Both the position numbers and the translations under genes were made by a program. Positions 9,851-18,700 of a stretch of 64,000 nucleotides of DNA are shown here, in pieces. The notes below the pieces were generated by a model. That model saw only the letters and a program-made list of their open reading frames with translations. It had not been told where the DNA came from and made no database searches. The stretch is from Mycobacterium fragae (GTDB lineage Bacteria > Actinomycetota > Actinomycetes > Mycobacteriales > Mycobacteriaceae). The stretch lies in the NCBI RefSeq assembly GCF_002102185.1, contig NZ_LQOW01000005.1:1-64000 (forward strand), read 5' to 3'. How positions within the stretch are numbered: position 1 is the stretch's first letter; each line of letters starts with the position of its first letter.

Positions 9851-11400
9851 GCCCGGCCGGCAGCCGGGCCCGCGTCGAACAATGGCGAAACCCGCTGCGG
9901 GACAAACGGGATAAGCGCCTGCCCCGGATCGCCGGGCCGTGCGCACTGGTGATTTTCGGTGTCACCGGCGACCTGGCCCGCAAAAAAGTGGTACCGGCCA
10001 TCTACGACCTGGCCAACCGCGGCTTGCTGCCACCCACCTTCGCCCTGGTCGGATTCGCCCGCCGAGACTGGGACGACGAGGACTTCAGCAAGGAGGTCTA
10101 CGAGGCGGTCAAAGCGCACTCGCGCACACCGTTCCGGCAGGTGATATGGGACCGGCTGGCCGAGGGATGCCGGTTTGTGGAGGGCACCTTCGACGACGAC
10201 GACGCGTTCGCCCGACTGGCCGAAGTCCTGGAGAAGCTCGACGTCCAACGCGGGACCGGCGGCAATCACGGTTTCTATTTGGCGATCCCGCCGAAGAGCT
10301 TTCCCGCGGTGTGCGAACAGTTGCACAAGGCCGGCCTTGCCCGGCCACCGGAGGGCAGCTGGAGTCGGGTGGTGATAGAAAAGCCGTTCGGCCACGACTT
10401 GGACAGCGCACGCGAGCTCAACAAAGTGGTCAACAGCGTCTTCCCCGAGGAATCGGTGTTCCGCATCGACCACTATCTCGGCAAGGAGACGGTTCAGAAC
10501 ATCCTGGCGCTGCGGTTCGCCAACCAGTTGTTCGACCCGATCTGGAATGCGCACTACGTCGACCACGTACAGATCACCATGGCTGAAGACATCGGACTAG
10601 GCGGGCGCGCCGGCTATTACGACGGAATCGGCGCGGCCCGCGATGTGATCCAGAACCACTTGATGCAACTCCTGGCATTGACCGCCATGGAAGAGCCAGT
10701 GAGCTTTCAGCCGTCCGAATTGCAGACCGAGAAAATCAAGGTCTTGTCCGCGATCCAACTCGTCGAGCCGCTGGACGAGACCACCTCCCGCGGCCAGTAC
10801 ACCGCCGGTTGGCAAGGCGGTCAGATGGTAGTCGGACTGCTCGACGAAGAGGGTTTCTCCAAAGACTCGACAACCGAGACCTTCGCCGCCATCACGCTGG
10901 AAGTCGACACCCGTCGCTGGGCCGGCGTGCCGTTTTACCTGCGCACCGGAAAACGCTTGGGCCGCAGGGTAACCGAAATCGCCCTGGTCTTCAAACGAGC
11001 ACCACATCTTCCGTTCGACGCCACCATGACCGACGAACTGGGCGCGAATGCCCTGGTGATCCGGGTGCAACCAGACGAAGGCGTGACGTTGCGGTTCGGG
11101 TCCAAGGTGCCCGGCACCGCCATGGAAGTTCGCGACGTCAACATGGATTTCTCCTACGGTTCCGCGTTTGCCGAGGACTCGCCCGAAGCCTACGAACGGC
11201 TGATCCTCGATGTGCTGCTCGGCGAGCCGTCCTTGTTCCCGGTAAACGAGGAAGTCGAATTGGCTTGGGACATATTGGATCCGGTTCTCGACCATTGGGC
11301 CGCACACGGCAAGCCCGAGCCCTATGAGGCGGGCACCTGGGGTCCGGCATCGTCGTTCGAGATGCTGCGCCGGACGGACCGGGAATGGCGGCGGCCGTGA
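9847..11400 (+). CDS. zwf2: Glucose-6-phosphate 1-dehydrogenase
   Basis: This enzyme catalyses the NADP-dependent first step of the oxidative pentose phosphate pathway, giving 6-phosphogluconolactone and NADPH. The 517-residue protein has the nucleotide-binding segment [13 protein letters not shown] (about 36-48) and the active-site signature RIDHYLGKE (about 206-214). Sequence and context match M. tuberculosis Zwf2. Its ATG overlaps the tal stop and its TGA overlaps the opcA start, so translation is coupled through tal, zwf2 and opcA. It presumably works with OpcA as assembly factor and Pgl as the next enzyme. Confidence 0.97.
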   Translation: MSPAGSRARVEQWRNPLRDKRDKRLPRIAGPCALVIFGVTGDLARKKVVPAIYDLANRGLLPPTFALVGFARRDWDDEDFSKEVYEAVKAHSRTPFRQVIWDRLAEGCRFVEGTFDDDDAFARLAEVLEKLDVQRGTGGNHGFYLAIPPKSFPAVCEQLHKAGLARPPEGSWSRVVIEKPFGHDLDSARELNKVVNSVFPEESVFRIDHYLGKETVQNILALRFANQLFDPIWNAHYVDHVQITMAEDIGLGGRAGYYDGIGAARDVIQNHLMQLLALTAMEEPVSFQPSELQTEKIKVLSAIQLVEPLDETTSRGQYTAGWQGGQMVVGLLDEEGFSKDSTTETFAAITLEVDTRRWAGVPFYLRTGKRLGRRVTEIALVFKRAPHLPFDATMTDELGANALVIRVQPDEGVTLRFGSKVPGTAMEVRDVNMDFSYGSAFAEDSPEAYERLILDVLLGEPSLFPVNEEVELAWDILDPVLDHWAAHGKPEPYEAGTWGPASSFEMLRRTDREWRRP

Positions 11401-12308
11401 TTGTCGAGCTTCCCGACACCAGCACCACCGCGGTAAACAAGAAGCTCGACGAGCTGCGCGAGAAGGTCGGGGCCGTAACGCTGGGCAGGGTACTGACATT
11501 GGTGATCGCGCCGGACGGCGACGCTGTGCTCGACGAATCCATCGAGGCGGCCAATTGGGCGAGCCACGAGCATCCCAGCCGGGTGATCGTGGTGATGACC
11601 GGAGATGCGGATGCCGACGATGCGCGCTTGGACGCGCAACTGCGAGTCGGCGGTGACAGCGGCGCCGGGGAGGTCGTGGTGCTGCGACTGTCAGGTCCGC
11701 TCGCGGGACACGACAGCAGCGTCGTCGTACCCTTCCTGTTGCCCGACATCCCGGTGGTCGTCTGGTGGCCGGATATCGCCCCCGCGGTGCCGGCCCAGGA
11801 TCCCTTGGGCAGACTGGCGATTCGGCGCCTCACGGACGCAACCAACGGCGTCGACCCGCTGTCGGCCATCAAGAGCAGGCTGCCCGGATACACCGCCGGT
11901 GACAGCGACCTGGCGTGGAGCCGCATCACTTACTGGCGGGCGCTGCTCACCTCGGCGATCGACCAGCCGCCGCATGAGCCGATCATCTCGGCGCTGGTGT
12001 CCGGCTTGAAAACCGAGCCCGCGCTGGACGTTCTCGCGGGCTGGCTGGCGAGCCGGATCGACGGGCCCGTGCGCCGCGCGGTCGGTGAGCTCAAAGTCGA
12101 ACTGGTCCGCAACACCGAAACGGTGACGCTCAGCAGACCGCAGGAAGGGCTGACCGCGACGTTGAGCCGCACCGCCAGGCCGGATGCGCTCGTTCCGTTG
12201 CCGCGCAGGGAGACCCGCGAGTGCCTGGCCGAGGATCTGCGCCGGTTGGACCCGGACCCGATCTACTTCTCAGCACTCGAAGGCATCGACCGCGTGGAGT
12301 ACGTATGA
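11397..12308 (+). CDS. opcA: OpcA, glucose-6-phosphate dehydrogenase assembly protein
   Basis: OpcA-family proteins are needed for assembly or redox activation of G6PD in cyanobacteria and sit next to zwf in actinobacteria. The 303-residue protein begins [20 protein letters not shown] and contains [16 protein letters not shown] in the middle and a YFSALEG ending. I chose the GTG at 11397, which overlaps the zwf2 stop (GTGA) and gives the same 303-aa length as the M. tuberculosis protein; an ATG at 11385 would add four residues. The ATGA overlap with pgl continues the coupled operon. Confidence 0.93.
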   Translation: MIVELPDTSTTAVNKKLDELREKVGAVTLGRVLTLVIAPDGDAVLDESIEAANWASHEHPSRVIVVMTGDADADDARLDAQLRVGGDSGAGEVVVLRLSGPLAGHDSSVVVPFLLPDIPVVVWWPDIAPAVPAQDPLGRLAIRRLTDATNGVDPLSAIKSRLPGYTAGDSDLAWSRITYWRALLTSAIDQPPHEPIISALVSGLKTEPALDVLAGWLASRIDGPVRRAVGELKVELVRNTETVTLSRPQEGLTATLSRTARPDALVPLPRRETRECLAEDLRRLDPDPIYFSALEGIDRVEYV

Positions 12309-13051
12309 GCACAACAGTCGAGAGGTTCCCCGACAGTGACGCGCTCGCCGCTGGAGCGGGCGAGCGATTGATCGGCGTCATCGATGCGGCCGTAGCCGCC
12401 CGTGGGCGGGCGCTGATCGTGCTGACCGGCGGCGGCAACGGCAACCGCCTGTTGGGGTACCTGGGCACGCACGGGCAGCGGCTCGACTGGTCCAAGGTGC
12501 ACTTGTTCTGGGGCGACGAGCGCTACGTCCCCGAAGGCGACGACGACCGCAACGACAAGCAGGCACGCGAAGCTTTGCTGGACCATGTCGACATCCCGGC
12601 TCGCAACGTTCACACGATGCCGGCCAGCGACGGCGAGTTCGGTAACGATCTTCCCGCCGCCGCGCTGGCCTACGAGCAGCTGCTCGCCGCCAACGCCGAA
12701 CCGGGAGAACCCGCACCGGATTTCGACGTTCATCTGCTCGGAGTGGGGCCCGAGGGCCACATCAACTCGATGTTCCCGGACAGTGCCGCCGTGCGCGAGA
12801 GCAGCCGTCTCGTGGTCAGCGTCGACGATTCACCGAAACCCCCGCCGCAGCGAATCACGCTGACACTGCCCGCAATCCGGCGATCGCATCAGGTTTGGCT
12901 GATGGTGTCCGGCGCGGAGAAGGCCGACGTGGTGGCCGCTGCCATCGGCGGCGCCGACCCGGTTTCCGTGCCGGCGGCCGGCGCGGTCGGACGGGAGAAG
13001 ACGATCTGGTTTCTCGACACCGAGGCGGCGGCCAAGCTTCCGGCTGACTAG
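12305..13051 (+). CDS. pgl: 6-phosphogluconolactonase (DevB type)
   Basis: The enzyme hydrolyses 6-phosphogluconolactone to 6-phosphogluconate, the second oxidative pentose phosphate step. The 248-residue protein has [11 protein letters not shown] (about 40-50), WGDERYVP (about 70), and [15 protein letters not shown] (about 144-158) of the glucosamine/galactosamine-6-phosphate isomerase-like fold. The start is the ATG overlapping the opcA stop. It is the last gene of the tkt operon; no gnd gene is in the window. Confidence 0.96.
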   Translation: MSTTVERFPDSDALAAGAGERLIGVIDAAVAARGRALIVLTGGGNGNRLLGYLGTHGQRLDWSKVHLFWGDERYVPEGDDDRNDKQAREALLDHVDIPARNVHTMPASDGEFGNDLPAAALAYEQLLAANAEPGEPAPDFDVHLLGVGPEGHINSMFPDSAAVRESSRLVVSVDDSPKPPPQRITLTLPAIRRSHQVWLMVSGAEKADVVAAAIGGADPVSVPAAGAVGREKTIWFLDTEAAAKLPAD

Positions 13052-13176
13052 GGACCTTCCGCCTGCCGATCGCAATAGCCGGCCGCATACTCCTCCAGCC
13101 GGCGCGCGATATCGGATTCTGCGGCGCGCGTCGTCACCATCACCTGCCAGTAATGGTCACACTGCCGCTGCTGCAT
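13048..13176 (-). CDS. Possible small protein, 42 aa, unrecognised
   Basis: An open frame of 42 codons starts at ATG 13176 and ends at a TAG that shares the CTAG tetranucleotide with the pgl stop on the other strand. The peptide starts [20 protein letters not shown] and has two cysteines (C6, C33) and an acidic/arginine amphipathic middle ([14 protein letters not shown]). It has no good Shine-Dalgarno and no recognised family. The convergent stop overlap resembles two confident gene pairs in this window, which is the main reason to list it. It may be spurious. Confidence 0.3.
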   Translation of the reverse strand: MQQRQCDHYWQVMVTTRAAESDIARRLEEYAAGYCDRQAEGP

Positions 13177-13233
13177 ATCCGATCAGATGCGGGAACAGTG
13201 ACGAGGGTTCCCGCCATAGCCATAATGATCGGC

Positions 13234-13623
13234 ATGGCTGATAAAACCGCCCGCAACCGACCCCCGCGAGAGCGGATCAAGACACTCACGCAGGCAGCGA
13301 TGAACGCCGACGTCACGGTGGGGCAACTCGAAGACCTTCTAGGCGGGCTGGGCGAAACCTTGAAAGATCTGAACAGTTCGCTCGCGCGCTTGAACGGCGC
13401 GGTGGAACGCCTGGATGGCGGCCTCGACCACTTCGAGGCCACGCTGAGCAGAATCGACGACTTGATGGGCCGGCTGGTCACGCTCGTCGCGCCGATCGAG
13501 GCCATCGTCGAGCGGATCGACTACATCGTGGGTGTGGGCGAGACCGTGATGACACCGGTCTCGACCACCGAGCATGCAATACGTGGGATGTTGAACGCCT
13601 TGCGGAATCGAACGGCTCGGTAG
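13234..13623 (+). CDS. Conserved hypothetical coiled-coil protein (Rv1444c-like)
   Basis: About 129 residues, mostly charged, with a long run of leucine-spaced heptads between about 30 and 90 (for example LGETLKDLNSSLARLNGAV), predicting a coiled coil, then a short conserved tail with VGVGETVMTPVSTTEHAI and GMLNALR. There is no signal peptide or catalytic motif. The start is uncertain: ATG at 13234 (MADKTARN), at 13225, or further upstream; none has a strong Shine-Dalgarno. A gene of this type follows the pgl end of the pentose phosphate operon in M. tuberculosis. Function unknown; an oligomerising or scaffold role is only a guess. Confidence 0.7.
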   Translation: MADKTARNRPPRERIKTLTQAAMNADVTVGQLEDLLGGLGETLKDLNSSLARLNGAVERLDGGLDHFEATLSRIDDLMGRLVTLVAPIEAIVERIDYIVGVGETVMTPVSTTEHAIRGMLNALRNRTAR

Positions 13624-13679
13624 CCATCGTTTGAAAGACCCGCCCTCCGGGTACCGCTGGCTCACGAGGAGGGCTGTCG

Positions 13680-16589
13680 ATGGCGGGCGGGCATTCGATC
13701 GTGGATCGGGGCCGGTTGGCTGTCGACTTGCAACGCGCGGTGACCGGCGAGGTCCGGTTCGACGACGGGGCCCGCGCCCTATACGCCAACGACGCCTCGA
13801 TCTACCGGCAGGTGCCCACCGGCGTGGTGGTTCCGCAGAGCGCCGACGACGTGCTGGCCGCGTTGCGGGTCTGTCGCGAACACCAGGCGGCCGTCTTCGC
13901 CCGCGGCTGTGGCACCGGGCTGGCGGGACAGACGGTGAACGCGGCGGTGGTCTTCGATTTCTCCAAGCGGCTCAACCGGATCGTCGAGATCGACCCGGCT
14001 CGCCGGATCGCGCGGGTGCAGCCGGGCGTGATCTGCGACGAACTCCACGAAGCGGCCGAACCTTTCGGCCTGACCTTCGCCCCGGACCCGGCCACCCATG
14101 ACCGGTGCACGCTGGGCGGAATGATCGGCAACAACTCCTGTGGCACGCACTCCGTGGTGGGCGGAAAGACGGTCGACAACGTGATCACGATGGATGTGGT
14201 CACCGTAGACGGTCACCGCATGACCGTCGGGCGCACAACCCCCGAGGCGCTGGCCGCATTGCGGGCCCAACCGGACAGATGCGGCGACATCTACCGTCGC
14301 CTCGACGATCTGATCCAGCGCTACGCGGAAGAGGTTCGCCAACGCTACCCGCGTATTCCCCGTCGCGTCTCCGGTTTCAACCTCGATTCGTTGTTGCCGG
14401 AGAACGGTTTTGACGTGGCCAAGGCACTTGTCGGATCGGAGTCGACGTGTGTGTTCGTGCTCGAGGCGACCGTTCGGCTGATTCCGTTGCCCGCCTATCG
14501 CGCGCTATTGGTCGTCGGCCACCCCGACGCCGCCACCGCCGCTGATCACATGGACCCGCTGCATCACCCCGCGCTCATCGCGCTGGAATGCTTCGACGCC
14601 GGCGTGCTGGAGAACCTGGAAAAGCATGATCAGCACATCCCGGGAATGGACCAGCTGCCGGACGGCCAAGCGTGGCTGCTCGCCGAATACGGCGGCGACA
14701 GTGCCGAGGAGGTCGAGGATGCGGCCCGGACCGCCGCCGACCGGCTCACCGCCGGTCAACCCAAGCTTTTCACCGACCCCGACCAGCAAGAGCAGGTCTG
14801 GGAGGTGCGGCGCAGCACCATCGAATTCACCCGCATCCCCGGTGAGCACGCCGGGCTCGCCGGCTGGGAGGACGCCGCCATAGCACCCGAGAATCTCGGT
14901 GACTACATCCGGGATTACTGCCAACTGCTCAAGCGCTACGGCTACCACTGCGTGCTGTTCGGCCACTTCGGCCAGGGCTGCATGCACAACCGCCTGGACC
15001 TCGACCTGCGGACCGCGCCCGCGGTCGACGATTTCCGGCGTTTTCTCGACGAGGCAGGCGATCTGGTGATCAAATACGGCGGCTCACTGTCCGGGGAACA
15101 CGGAGACGGTCAGCTGCGCGCCAACCAGCTGGCGAAAATGTTCGGCCCGCAATTGGTTTCGGCGTTCGACGAGTTCAAGCAGATCTGGGACCCCGAAGGC
15201 CGGATGAACCCGGGCAAGGTGGTGCGACCGTACGGTCCCGACCAGAACCTCGCGGTGGGCCCCGACTATCGACCACGTCACGTGCGGACGGTCTTCGCCT
15301 ACCCCGACGACGAAAAGGGATTCGTCGACGCGACCAACCGCTGCTTCGGTATCGGCAAGTGCCGTCACACGTCGGGCGGCGTCATGTGTCCGAGCTTCAT
15401 GGTCACCCGTGAGGAGCAGCATTCGACGCGGGGGCGGGCACGTCTGCTCTTCGAAATGATGAGCGGGCACCTGGCCGACGGACCGGGCTGGCGTGACCAG
15501 CACGTCAAAGACTCGCTCGACCTATGCCTGTCCTGCAAGGGTTGCAAGTCCGATTGCCCGGTCGGCGTCGACATAGCGACCTACAAGGCCGAGTTCCTAT
15601 CGCACTATTACCGGCATCGGCTGCGCCCGCGCAGCGCCTACGCCCTCGGGTTGATCCCGATCTGGGCCCGGCTCGCCTCACATGCCCCACGTCTGGCCAA
15701 CGCGGCCCTGCACGCTCCCGGGCTGTCCCGGGTCGGGAAAGCCGCGGCCGGTATCGCGCCGCAACGCGATGCACCACGCTTCGCGCACAAGACTTTTCGG
15801 GCCTGGTTTTCGGGCCGACGCGCCGACCACGGGGACCCGGTATTGCTGTGGCCGGACACCTTCACCAACTACTTCCAGCCGGAGATCGCCGCCGCGGCGG
15901 TACGCGTGCTCGAAGCGGCCGGGTGTTCGGTGAACATTCCGCAACGGCAGCTGTGCTGTGGGCGGCCGCTTTATGACTACGGGATGCTGCGCACCGCCAA
16001 GCGCTGGCTGCGACGCATCCTCGACGACTTGGCCGAGCCGATCTCCGCCGGGCTCCGGCTGATCGTTCTGGAGCCCAGCTGCGCAGCCGTGTTTCGCGAC
16101 GAGCTCACCAACCTCTTTCCCGACGACGCGGACGCGCAGCGACTATGCGCCGCGACCATGAGCCTCGGCGAATATCTGTGCCAACGCGGCTACCAGCCGC
16201 CACCGTTGCATCTGCGGGCCCTTGTACAGACCCACTGCCACGATCATGCGGTGCTCAAACCCGAGTGCGATGCAAGGCTTTTCGACGCCATGCAGCTCGA
16301 TGTCGACCATCCGGATTCCGGCTGCTGCGGGATGGCAGGCAGCTTCGGCTTCGAGGCGGGCGAACGCCATAAGGTTTCGGTTGCGGCTGGCGAGCGCGTC
16401 ATTTTGCCGGCGGTTCGCGCCGCAGATCCTCGAACAGTCATCGTGGCCAACGGATTCAGTTGCCGCGAGCAGATCGGTCAGCTCGCCGGAAGGCAGGCGC
16501 TCCACCTCGCGCAGCTGCTTGAGCTTGCCGAGGGCTCCGGCCCGGACGGTCCACGCAGAAACCTCGAACCAGCAAGGAGTACAAGGTGA
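13680..16589 (+). CDS. FAD-linked oxidase/Fe-S oxidoreductase fusion, D-lactate dehydrogenase-like
   Basis: This large fusion (969 aa) has an FAD_binding_4 (GlcD-type) domain over about 40-180 (GCGTGLAGQTVN; GGMIGNNSCGTHS), an FAD-oxidase C-terminal domain to about 510 (FGHFGQGCMHNRLD; GEHGDG), and a ferredoxin-like region with C561...C570 and C616-x2-C619-x2-C622-x3-C626. It ends with a CCG domain carrying LCCGRP at 758-763 and a second CCG at 882-884, as in LutA/GlpC-type partners. The layout matches YdiJ/Dld-II quinone-linked 2-hydroxyacid dehydrogenases, most likely oxidising D-lactate or D-2-hydroxyglutarate. AGGAGG precedes the ATG. The stop overlaps the next start (GTGA), pairing it with a pyruvate-oxidase-like enzyme, which favours lactate. 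The substrate is inferred. Confidence 0.85.
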   Translation: MAGGHSIVDRGRLAVDLQRAVTGEVRFDDGARALYANDASIYRQVPTGVVVPQSADDVLAALRVCREHQAAVFARGCGTGLAGQTVNAAVVFDFSKRLNRIVEIDPARRIARVQPGVICDELHEAAEPFGLTFAPDPATHDRCTLGGMIGNNSCGTHSVVGGKTVDNVITMDVVTVDGHRMTVGRTTPEALAALRAQPDRCGDIYRRLDDLIQRYAEEVRQRYPRIPRRVSGFNLDSLLPENGFDVAKALVGSESTCVFVLEATVRLIPLPAYRALLVVGHPDAATAADHMDPLHHPALIALECFDAGVLENLEKHDQHIPGMDQLPDGQAWLLAEYGGDSAEEVEDAARTAADRLTAGQPKLFTDPDQQEQVWEVRRSTIEFTRIPGEHAGLAGWEDAAIAPENLGDYIRDYCQLLKRYGYHCVLFGHFGQGCMHNRLDLDLRTAPAVDDFRRFLDEAGDLVIKYGGSLSGEHGDGQLRANQLAKMFGPQLVSAFDEFKQIWDPEGRMNPGKVVRPYGPDQNLAVGPDYRPRHVRTVFAYPDDEKGFVDATNRCFGIGKCRHTSGGVMCPSFMVTREEQHSTRGRARLLFEMMSGHLADGPGWRDQHVKDSLDLCLSCKGCKSDCPVGVDIATYKAEFLSHYYRHRLRPRSAYALGLIPIWARLASHAPRLANAALHAPGLSRVGKAAAGIAPQRDAPRFAHKTFRAWFSGRRADHGDPVLLWPDTFTNYFQPEIAAAAVRVLEAAGCSVNIPQRQLCCGRPLYDYGMLRTAKRWLRRILDDLAEPISAGLRLIVLEPSCAAVFRDELTNLFPDDADAQRLCAATMSLGEYLCQRGYQPPPLHLRALVQTHCHDHAVLKPECDARLFDAMQLDVDHPDSGCCGMAGSFGFEAGERHKVSVAAGERVILPAVRAADPRTVIVANGFSCREQIGQLAGRQALHLAQLLELAEGSGPDGPRRNLEPARSTR

Positions 16590-18439
16590 GTGAGCAACAG
16601 ACTGCGGCCGACGTCATGGTCGACAGACTGCTCGAGTGGGGCGTCGACACCGTGTTCGGCTTGCCCGGCGACGGCATCAACGGGCTGATGGACGCGTTAC
16701 GCAAGAAACACGACCAGATCACCTATATTCACGTCCGCCACGAGGAAGTGGCCGCGATGGCCGCCGTCGGCTACGCGAAGTTCACCGGCAAGCTCGGCGT
16801 GTGCTTCTCCACGTCCGGCCCGGGTGCGGTGCACCTGATGAACGGCATGCTCGACGCCAAAGTGGAGCAGGCACCAATCCTGGCCATCACCGGGATGACC
16901 TATCACGACCTGATCGGCACCGCCTACCTGCAGGACATCAACATCGACTACTGGATGAACGATGTCGCGCTCTACAACCAGCGGATCATGGGGCCACAGC
17001 ACGTGCACAATGTCGTCGATTTCGCCTGCCGGACAGCGCTTTCCGAACGCGGTCCCGCGCACATCGGTTTCCCCATCGATTTCCAGGCCGCAGACGCCGA
17101 CAGCGGCACACGCTTTCAGCGCAACGTGCCCGGACACACCTCTGCCGTGTATCAGCCTCCGATCCGGGTTCCGCAGCGCGATCTGCTCCGTCGCGCAGCG
17201 GCGGCGTTCGAAGACAAGCACCGCATCGCGATTCTGGCCGGTGCCGGTGCTCGCGGAGCGGGTGCCGAACTCGAGCAGGTAGCCGACAAGCTCGGGGCGC
17301 CGATCATCAAGGCGCAGTTGGGCAAGGACTGTGTCCCCGATGACAGCCCGTTCACCACCGGTCCGATCGCGCTGGTGGGCAGTAAGCCCAGCGAGGAAGC
17401 GCTCGAGCAGGCCGACGCGCTGCTGATCGTCGGCAGCAGCATGCCCTACACCGAGTACTACCCCACGCCCGGCCAGGTCAGCTGCGTGCAGATCGACGAC
17501 AAGCCGGAGCGCATCGGCCTTCGGCACCCGGTCGACGTCGCCCTGTGCGGCGATGCCAAAGCGACGCTGACCGAACTGCTCGCATTCCTGCCGCGCAACG
17601 ACGACCGATCGTTTTTGGAAAAGGCCCAGCAGGGCATGCGGGATTGGTGGGAGCTGATGCGTGAGCGCGGCACGCGCACCGACCTACCCATGAAGCCGCA
17701 GGTTCCGGCGTGGTACCTGAACGACGTGCTGACCGACGACGCGATCATCTGCGGGGACTCGGGCACGGTCACCACCTGGGCGGCACGCCAGATCAAGTTG
17801 CGCGCCCGGCAACAGTTCAGCTTCAGCGGAACGAACTGCTCGATGGCGGCGGGGTTGCCCTATGCCATTGGCGCACAGACGGCCTACCCGGGCCGGCAGG
17901 TGGTGGTGTTCACCGGAGACGGTTCGCTGACCATGCAACTCGGCGATTTCCTGACCTGTGTGCAGCACCAGCTGCCGATCAAGGTGGTGGTGCTGGCCAA
18001 CCGCACACTGGGGCTGATCAAGTGGGAGCAAATGGTTTTCCTCGGTAACCCCGAATACGGCGTTGATATGGCTCCCTTCGATTTCGTCAAATTCGCCGAG
18101 GCGTGCGGTGGACGCGGCGTCCGCATCGACGACCCGGCCCGGTGCCCGGATCAGTTGCGCGAGGCGATGTCCTGGGACGGGCCGGTGATCATCGAGTGCG
18201 TCGTCGATCAACACGAGCCTCCGATGCCTGCGAAGGTCCAAAAGGATCAGGTGAAGAAGCTCTACGCCGCACTCAAAGCCGGCACTCCGAACCGCGGGCG
18301 GATCGCCATGCAGATGGTGAAGGACATGCTCGATGAGTCCAGCTTCGACGCCAGCCCGGGTCATGTGATTCCGGAGCCGATCGGCAAAGCCGCGCGCAAG
18401 GTGGCCGGCCGGATCGTGGACCGCCTCGACGATCAGTGA
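16586..18439 (+). CDS. ThDP-dependent enzyme, pyruvate oxidase/dehydrogenase (quinone)-like
   Basis: A 617-residue member of the acetohydroxyacid synthase/pyruvate oxidase family. The N-terminal Pyr domain has FGLPGDGINGLMDALRK and the catalytic-glutamate segment VRHEEVAAMAA (Glu at about 53-54). The central Rossmann-like domain has ILAGAGARGAGAELEQVADK. The C-terminal PP domain carries GDGSLTMQLGDFLT (about 444-457) and VVLANRTLG. The closest functional class is PoxB-type pyruvate:quinone oxidoreductase giving acetate and CO2; the C-terminal tail after 560 would bind membrane lipid in such enzymes. The GTG start has AAGGAG 6 nt upstream and overlaps the preceding stop. A related 2-oxoacid decarboxylase activity cannot be excluded. 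Confidence 0.82.
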   Translation: MSEQQTAADVMVDRLLEWGVDTVFGLPGDGINGLMDALRKKHDQITYIHVRHEEVAAMAAVGYAKFTGKLGVCFSTSGPGAVHLMNGMLDAKVEQAPILAITGMTYHDLIGTAYLQDINIDYWMNDVALYNQRIMGPQHVHNVVDFACRTALSERGPAHIGFPIDFQAADADSGTRFQRNVPGHTSAVYQPPIRVPQRDLLRRAAAAFEDKHRIAILAGAGARGAGAELEQVADKLGAPIIKAQLGKDCVPDDSPFTTGPIALVGSKPSEEALEQADALLIVGSSMPYTEYYPTPGQVSCVQIDDKPERIGLRHPVDVALCGDAKATLTELLAFLPRNDDRSFLEKAQQGMRDWWELMRERGTRTDLPMKPQVPAWYLNDVLTDDAIICGDSGTVTTWAARQIKLRARQQFSFSGTNCSMAAGLPYAIGAQTAYPGRQVVVFTGDGSLTMQLGDFLTCVQHQLPIKVVVLANRTLGLIKWEQMVFLGNPEYGVDMAPFDFVKFAEACGGRGVRIDDPARCPDQLREAMSWDGPVIIECVVDQHEPPMPAKVQKDQVKKLYAALKAGTPNRGRIAMQMVKDMLDESSFDASPGHVIPEPIGKAARKVAGRIVDRLDDQ

Positions 18440-18456
18440 CGACCGGCGCGGCCGGG

Positions 18457-18690
18457 TCAGCGGTATTTGATCAGCAGCGCCATGCCCACGATGGCCACCA
18501 GCCAGATACCGGTGACGAACAGGGTCAACCGGTCGAGGTTCTTCTCCACCACGGTCGACCCGGACAGGCTGGACTGGACGCCGCCGCCGAACAGCGTCGA
18601 CAGTCCGCCACCTTTGGCACGGTGCAGCAGCACCAGAAGCACCACGAGCACGCTGGTGACCACCAGGGTGATCTGCAGGGCCAATTCCAT
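18457..18690 (-). CDS. secG: Preprotein translocase subunit SecG
   Basis: A 77-residue membrane protein starting MELALQITLVVTSVLVV, with two transmembrane helices (about 3-22 and 55-74) separated by the conserved cytoplasmic loop LHRAKGGGLSTLFGGGVQSS. It is an auxiliary subunit of SecYEG. The ATG at 18690 matches the M. tuberculosis SecG start and has AAGGTGG upstream; a start three codons earlier is possible. It converges with the ThDP enzyme gene, with only 17 bp between the stops. Confidence 0.97.
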   Translation of the reverse strand: MELALQITLVVTSVLVVLLVLLHRAKGGGLSTLFGGGVQSSLSGSTVVEKNLDRLTLFVTGIWLVAIVGMALLIKYR

Positions 18691-18700
18691 GGCGGCCACC

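Noticed and set aside
18441..18458. GC-rich imperfect hairpin between the ThDP-enzyme and secG stops
   Set aside because: The stem needs a bulge and has no U-tract on either strand; too weak to call a terminator.
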